64,000 bases of DNA from Candidatus Dormiibacter spiritus (GTDB lineage: Bacteria; Chloroflexota; Dormibacteria; Dormibacterales; Dormibacteraceae). Within the stretch, counting starts at the first letter, position 1, and each line of letters begins with the position of its first letter. The position numbers were made by a program, and so were the translations under genes. Below, one piece after another: positions 60,551 to 64,000 of the stretch. The stretch is taken from assembly GCA_003244185.1 (NCBI GenBank), contig QHBT01000035.1:1-64000 (forward strand), written 5' to 3'. The notes under the pieces were generated by a model. It was not told where the DNA came from and did not search any database. It saw nothing but the letters and a program-made list of their open reading frames with translations.

Positions 60551-60583
60551 TTTCCTCGCGTGACACTCAAACTCGCGAGGAAA
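60551..60583 (+). promoter_or_regulatory. Perfect 10-bp inverted repeat upstream of rel
   Basis: tttcctcgcg (60551-60560) and cgcgaggaaa (60574-60583) with a 13-bp loop. It lies 16 bp after the helicase stop and 31 bp before rel: either the helicase terminator, although only GTTTG follows, or an operator for rel. A TATGAA box (60600-60605) 9 nt before the rel GTG could be its -10. Confidence 0.45.
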
Positions 60584-60614
60584 GTTTGCGGCCGTTTGGT
60601 ATGAACCAACTACC

Positions 60615-62744
60615 GTGAGCATCTCGGAGCTGCTGCGCCTGACCGAGCACCTACCGCCCGCCGACCGGGAGGTGGTCGAGCGGGCTTACGAGCGTGCCGT
60701 GGACGCCCATGCCGGCCAGCACCGGCTCTCGGGCGAAGACTACGTCGAGCATCCGGTCCAAGTGGCCGCCATCCTGGCGGACCTGAAGCTCGACGCCACC
60801 ACCCTCGCGGCAGCCCTCCTCCACGACACTGTCGAGGACACGCATTTGGGGCTGGAGGAGGTCGGCCGGGAGTTCGGTCCTGATGTCGCCCAGCTGGTCG
60901 GGGGAGTGACGAAGCTCTCTCGGATCTCTTTTCGCTCCGACCAGCAGCGCCATGCCGAGAACCTGCGCAAGATGCTGATCGCCATGGCGGAGGACATCCG
61001 CGTGGTGCTCATCAAGCTGGCCGATCGGCTGCACAATATGCGGACTCTGGATTCACTGCCGGAAGTCAAGCGCCGGCGGATCGCCCGGGAGACACTCGAC
61101 ATCTACGCTCCGCTGGCCCACCGACTTGGCATCGGCCATATCAAGTGGGAGCTGGAGGATCTCGCCTTCCGAACCCTCGAGCCGGAGTCGTTCCAGGCTG
61201 TCGTCGGCCAGCTCAACAGCAAGCGCCAGGACCGCGAGCAGCTGGTGGCCGATCTAGCCGAGATACTGGAGGGAGAGCTGGCCAAGATCGGCATCACCGC
61301 CACGCTCTCGGGCCGGCCGAAGCACATCTACTCCATCTGGCAGAAGATGACGAGGGACGTCAAGGACTTCAGCCAGATCTATGACTTGCTGGCGCTGCGG
61401 GTTCAAGTTGATTCGGTCAAGGACTGCTACGGCGTGCTGGGCGTTGTGCACTCGCTCTGGAAGCCGCTGCCGGGCCGGTTCAAGGACTACATAGCGATGC
61501 CGAAGTCAAACGGCTACCAGTCCCTGCACACCAGTGTGATCTCTCATGGCGGCGAGCCGATCGAGATCCAGATCCGCACCCACGAGATGCATCAGATCGC
61601 CGACTACGGGGTCGCAGCACATTGGGCCTACAAGGAGAGGGGCGCGGATCCCCGGCTCGATGCCAAATTGGGCTGGCTGCGAGTGCTGATGGAATGGCAG
61701 AAGGAAGTGGTGGACGCCGAGTCCTTCGTCGACGCCGTCAAGATCGATCTCTTTCAGGACGAGGTCTTCGTCTTCTCGCCCAAGGGCGACGTACTCAACC
61801 TTCCGGCAGGCTCGACGCCTGTCGACTTCGCCTACCGCATTCACACTGAGGTCGGCCACCGCTGCGTGGGGGGCAAGGTCAACGGCCGCATGGTGCCGCT
61901 GGACTACGAGCTCAAGAACGGCGAGATAGTGGAGATCCTGACCGCCAAGGCGCCGCACGGCCCCAGCCGCGATTGGCTGAACTTCGTGAAGAGCGCCTCC
62001 GCCCGGGATCGGATCCGGCGCTGGTTCAAGTCCCAGCGGCGGGAGGAGAACGTGGCCAAGGGCCGCGATCTCCTGGAGAAGGAGCTCCACCGCATGCACC
62101 GCATCCCTCTGGTTCAGCTGCCGGACGGAAAGCTGGAGGAGATGGCGCAGCACTACAAGTACTCGAGCGCTGACGATTTCCTGGCCGCGATCGGCTATGG
62201 CGATGTCTCGCCGCACGCGGTGGTGATGCGCATGGCGCTGACGAGGGGCACCGATGGCGACGAGCTGACCGCCATCCCGCTCATCCCCCAGACCGTGCCG
62301 ACCCCGAGAGTTCTGGTGCGGGGCGAGAAGGACATCCTGAGCCGCATGGCGCCCTGCTGTCAGCCGGTGCCGGGCGACGCCATCGTCGGCTTCACCACCC
62401 GAGGCAGAGGCGTCACAGTCCATCGCCGGGACTGCGTCAACGCAGTCAATGCGCAGGACCCTGAGCGTGTCGTGCCAGTCGACTGGGACGTCGAGGCGAC
62501 CAGCATCTACCCGGTGGGGATCAAGATCGAGGCCTTTGACAGGACAGGGCTGCTGCGTGACATCGCCACAGTCGTGGCCGAGCAGCGGGTCAACATGTCA
62601 GCGGCAGCTGTGCACGTCTACGACGACAAGACGGCTGTGGTCTCCACCACTGTGGAGATCGACTCCTTGGCTCAGCTTTCGCGGCTGATGGAGCGGCTCG
62701 AGTCGGTCCGCGACGTCCATACGGTGGCTCGAGAGGCAACCTGA
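60615..62744 (+). CDS. rel: Bifunctional (p)ppGpp synthetase/hydrolase
   Basis: Controls the stringent response. The HD hydrolase domain is intact (LLHDTVEDTHLGLEEV, KLADRLHNMRTL), as is the synthetase (FKDYIAMPKSNGYQSLHTSV, EIQIRTHEMHQIADYG), followed by TGS (VFSPKGDVLNLPAGSTPVDFAY), a zinc-finger/helical region with CCQPVPGD and a C-terminal ACT domain (KIEAFDRTGLLRDIATVV). 709 aa, so both synthesis and hydrolysis are expected. GTG start. Confidence 0.95.
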   Translation: MSISELLRLTEHLPPADREVVERAYERAVDAHAGQHRLSGEDYVEHPVQVAAILADLKLDATTLAAALLHDTVEDTHLGLEEVGREFGPDVAQLVGGVTKLSRISFRSDQQRHAENLRKMLIAMAEDIRVVLIKLADRLHNMRTLDSLPEVKRRRIARETLDIYAPLAHRLGIGHIKWELEDLAFRTLEPESFQAVVGQLNSKRQDREQLVADLAEILEGELAKIGITATLSGRPKHIYSIWQKMTRDVKDFSQIYDLLALRVQVDSVKDCYGVLGVVHSLWKPLPGRFKDYIAMPKSNGYQSLHTSVISHGGEPIEIQIRTHEMHQIADYGVAAHWAYKERGADPRLDAKLGWLRVLMEWQKEVVDAESFVDAVKIDLFQDEVFVFSPKGDVLNLPAGSTPVDFAYRIHTEVGHRCVGGKVNGRMVPLDYELKNGEIVEILTAKAPHGPSRDWLNFVKSASARDRIRRWFKSQRREENVAKGRDLLEKELHRMHRIPLVQLPDGKLEEMAQHYKYSSADDFLAAIGYGDVSPHAVVMRMALTRGTDGDELTAIPLIPQTVPTPRVLVRGEKDILSRMAPCCQPVPGDAIVGFTTRGRGVTVHRRDCVNAVNAQDPERVVPVDWDVEATSIYPVGIKIEAFDRTGLLRDIATVVAEQRVNMSAAAVHVYDDKTAVVSTTVEIDSLAQLSRLMERLESVRDVHTVAREAT

Positions 62745-62753
62745 GAGGCGGAG

Positions 62754-63389
62754 TTGGACAAGTCGCCAAACTTCAAGGTGCTGTCGACGGCGGACGGGAG
62801 TTTCGCCACCAATTCCTACCTGGTTCTGGACGAGGCGACGCGCGATGCCGCTGTGATCGACGCCAACCTGGAGCCGGAGTTGATGGTGGAGCTGGTCCAG
62901 AACAACGGAGCGAATGTGCGCGGGATTTTGCTCACCCACACGGACGGCGATCACATCGCAGGCCTGCCGCGCTATCGGGAGGCCTTCGGTGAAGTTCCGA
63001 TCGCGGTCCACGGCACCGAGCTGGCCACGCTCACCGATGGCGTGCCGCTCCGGCGCAACTGGGACCTCGGCCTGGGTACGTTGGAGAACATAAGAGAGCT
63101 CATTCCCGGCACGCCATACGCGGTGGGCTCACTCGTATTCGACGTGCTCCACACCCCAGGCCACAGCCCGGGCGGCGTCACGCTGCGGATCGGCAACGCG
63201 CTCTTCACAGGGGATGCCCTCTTCGCCGGGTCCATCGGTCGCTCCGACTTCAGCAACTCCGATGGCGAGGCGCTGCTGGCAGGGATCAGGCGCGAGCTCC
63301 TCTCCCAGCCCGACGATTTCCTGGTCTTCAGCGGGCACGGTCCGGTCACGACGATCGGCCAGGAGCGCCGCTACAACCCCTTTCTCTAG
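62754..63389 (+). CDS. Metallo-beta-lactamase fold hydrolase (glyoxalase II-like)
   Basis: A 211-aa MBL protein. The metal motif is LLTHTDGDHIAGLPRY: the usual HxHxDH has Asp in place of the second His, giving HTDGDH. Further ligands are in LHTPGHSPGGVTL, LFTGDALFAGSIGRSDF and FSGHGPVTTIGQE. The overall layout is that of glyoxalase II/persulfide dioxygenase-type enzymes. TTG start 9 nt after rel; often found between rel and hisS. Confidence 0.85.
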   Translation: MDKSPNFKVLSTADGSFATNSYLVLDEATRDAAVIDANLEPELMVELVQNNGANVRGILLTHTDGDHIAGLPRYREAFGEVPIAVHGTELATLTDGVPLRRNWDLGLGTLENIRELIPGTPYAVGSLVFDVLHTPGHSPGGVTLRIGNALFTGDALFAGSIGRSDFSNSDGEALLAGIRRELLSQPDDFLVFSGHGPVTTIGQERRYNPFL

Positions 63390-63418
63390 TCGACCAGGAT
63401 CGCCCGGGCACAGCTACT

Positions 63419-63424
63419 TAGACT
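63419..63424 (+). promoter_or_regulatory. -10 box before hisS
   Basis: TAGACT ends 8 nt before the hisS GTG; no Shine-Dalgarno sequence is present. Confidence 0.4.
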
Positions 63425-63432
63425 TGGGGGCC

Positions 63433-64000
63433 GTGAGCCGAAGCCAGCCGATCCGCGCCGCCCGGGGCATGCGTGACATCCTGCCGGAGCAGGTGGCACT
63501 CTGGCGGGGGGTGGAGATGGCCGGCGAGGCGGCGGCACGCAGCTACGGTTACCAGGAGATCGAGGTTCCCATCATCGAGCCGGTGGCGCTCATCGAGCGG
63601 GTGGGCGGCGATACGGACGTGGTGCGCAAGGAGATCTACAGGATTCAGAGCCACGGTGATGCGTCGGGGGAGCGGGAGGGTCACCTGGCGCTGCGTCCGG
63701 AAGCCACAGCCGGAGTGGTGCGGGCCTACTTCCAGGGCGGCCTGAATCAGCTGTCGCAACCTGTCCGCCTGACGACCAGTGGACCCATGTTCCGGCACGA
63801 TCGCCCGCAGGCTGGCCGTTACCGCCAGTTCTACCAATTCGACCTGGAGGTGATCGGCGACCCCTCCCCGGCCTACGACGCCGAGGTGATCGAGGTCAGC
63901 CGCCAATGGTTGAGCAGCCTCGGCTTGGCAGGGGTGAGCTTGGTCCTCAACAGCATCGGTGACGGCCGCTGCCGCCCGCCCTACCTGCAGAGGCTGAAGG
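63433..64000 (+). CDS. hisS: Histidyl-tRNA synthetase (N-terminal part, cut by window)
   Basis: Class II synthetase, start GTG 63433, running off the window. The visible 189 residues contain the family start IRAARGMRDILPEQVALW, ALRPEATAGVVRAYFQ, and motif 2 PMFRHDRPQAGRYRQFYQFDLE. The rel-MBL-hisS order is common in Gram-positive bacteria. Confidence 0.94.
   Translation, partial: MSRSQPIRAARGMRDILPEQVALWRGVEMAGEAAARSYGYQEIEVPIIEPVALIERVGGDTDVVRKEIYRIQSHGDASGEREGHLALRPEATAGVVRAYFQGGLNQLSQPVRLTTSGPMFRHDRPQAGRYRQFYQFDLEVIGDPSPAYDAEVIEVSRQWLSSLGLAGVSLVLNSIGDGRCRPPYLQRLK

Noticed and set aside
1-64000. CRISPR array, prophage or insertion sequence
   Set aside because: No regularly spaced repeats, transposase, integrase or phage structural gene was seen; nearly all genes are core functions.

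Overview
The window is a GC-rich bacterial chromosome segment carrying housekeeping genes in an order seen across Terrabacteria. It begins in the 3' end of a 23S rRNA gene and ends inside hisS. The mix of Gram-positive-type modules (asp23-fakA-fakB, ylxM-ffh-rpsP-khpA-rimM-trmD-rplS, rpsB-tsf-pyrH-frr-uppS-cdsA-dxr-rseP-ispG-proS, Ku plus an LigD-type ligase, an actinobacterial-type DivIVA-like protein beside coaD) and the frequent GTG/TTG starts suggest Actinobacteria, Chloroflexota or a nearby candidate phylum such as Dormibacterota. This placement is inference; the sequence alone does not settle it.

Layout. 1-283: 23S rRNA 3' end, with no 5S gene behind it. 439-3982: riboflavin operon ribD-ribE-ribBA-ribH behind a leader with mutually exclusive hairpins but no recognisable FMN riboswitch. 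4132-7023: ArsB-type permease, universal stress protein and an AcuC-type deacetylase. 7065-9806 (minus): beta-propeller protein, LytR-CpsA-Psr enzyme, small membrane protein and rpmB. 9923-12803: asp23, fakA, fakB. 13010-16980: MFS exporter, OsmC peroxidase and prolyl oligopeptidase. 17033-21761: recG, selD (itself a selenoprotein read through an in-frame UGA), rsmD, coaD, DivIVA-like gene. 21823-28128: rpmF, fabD, acpP, rnc, smc. 28364-34600: phospholipase C-type lipoprotein, an unknown, ftsY, PHP phosphoesterase, IMPase, Lrp-type regulator, methyltransferase and LysM-transglycosylase. 34719-40637: ylxM, ffh, rpsP, khpA, rimM, trmD, rplS, a phosphatase-like gene, rnhB, yraN. 40945-42836 (minus): ligase and Ku (NHEJ). 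42966-48684: MBL protein, comM, dprA, topA. 48899-59128: rpsB, tsf, pyrH, frr, a tandem pair of about 191-bp structured repeats, uppS, cdsA, dxr, rseP, ispG, a small membrane protein on the minus strand, and proS. 59294-64000: DEAD-box helicase, rel, MBL hydrolase, hisS (cut).

How the parts fit. The window encodes riboflavin synthesis, exogenous fatty-acid phosphorylation (FakA/FakB), SRP targeting (ffh, ftsY), ribosome and tRNA maturation, late non-mevalonate isoprenoid steps (dxr, ispG) feeding undecaprenyl phosphate synthesis (uppS), phospholipid precursor synthesis (cdsA), DNA processing and repair (recG, comM, dprA, topA, smc, Ku/ligase) and the stringent response (rel).

The most notable points are the selenocysteine codon and SECIS-like hairpin in selD, which conventional annotation would truncate; the tandem structured repeats between frr and uppS, whose differences fall in loops or swap G-U for A-U pairs; an RNase III with a roughly 280-residue disordered, Arg/Pro/Ala-rich tail; and a recurring -10-like box 6-12 nt before start codons, pointing to leaderless or near-leaderless mRNAs. 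Two genes appear to lack any ATG/GTG/TTG start.
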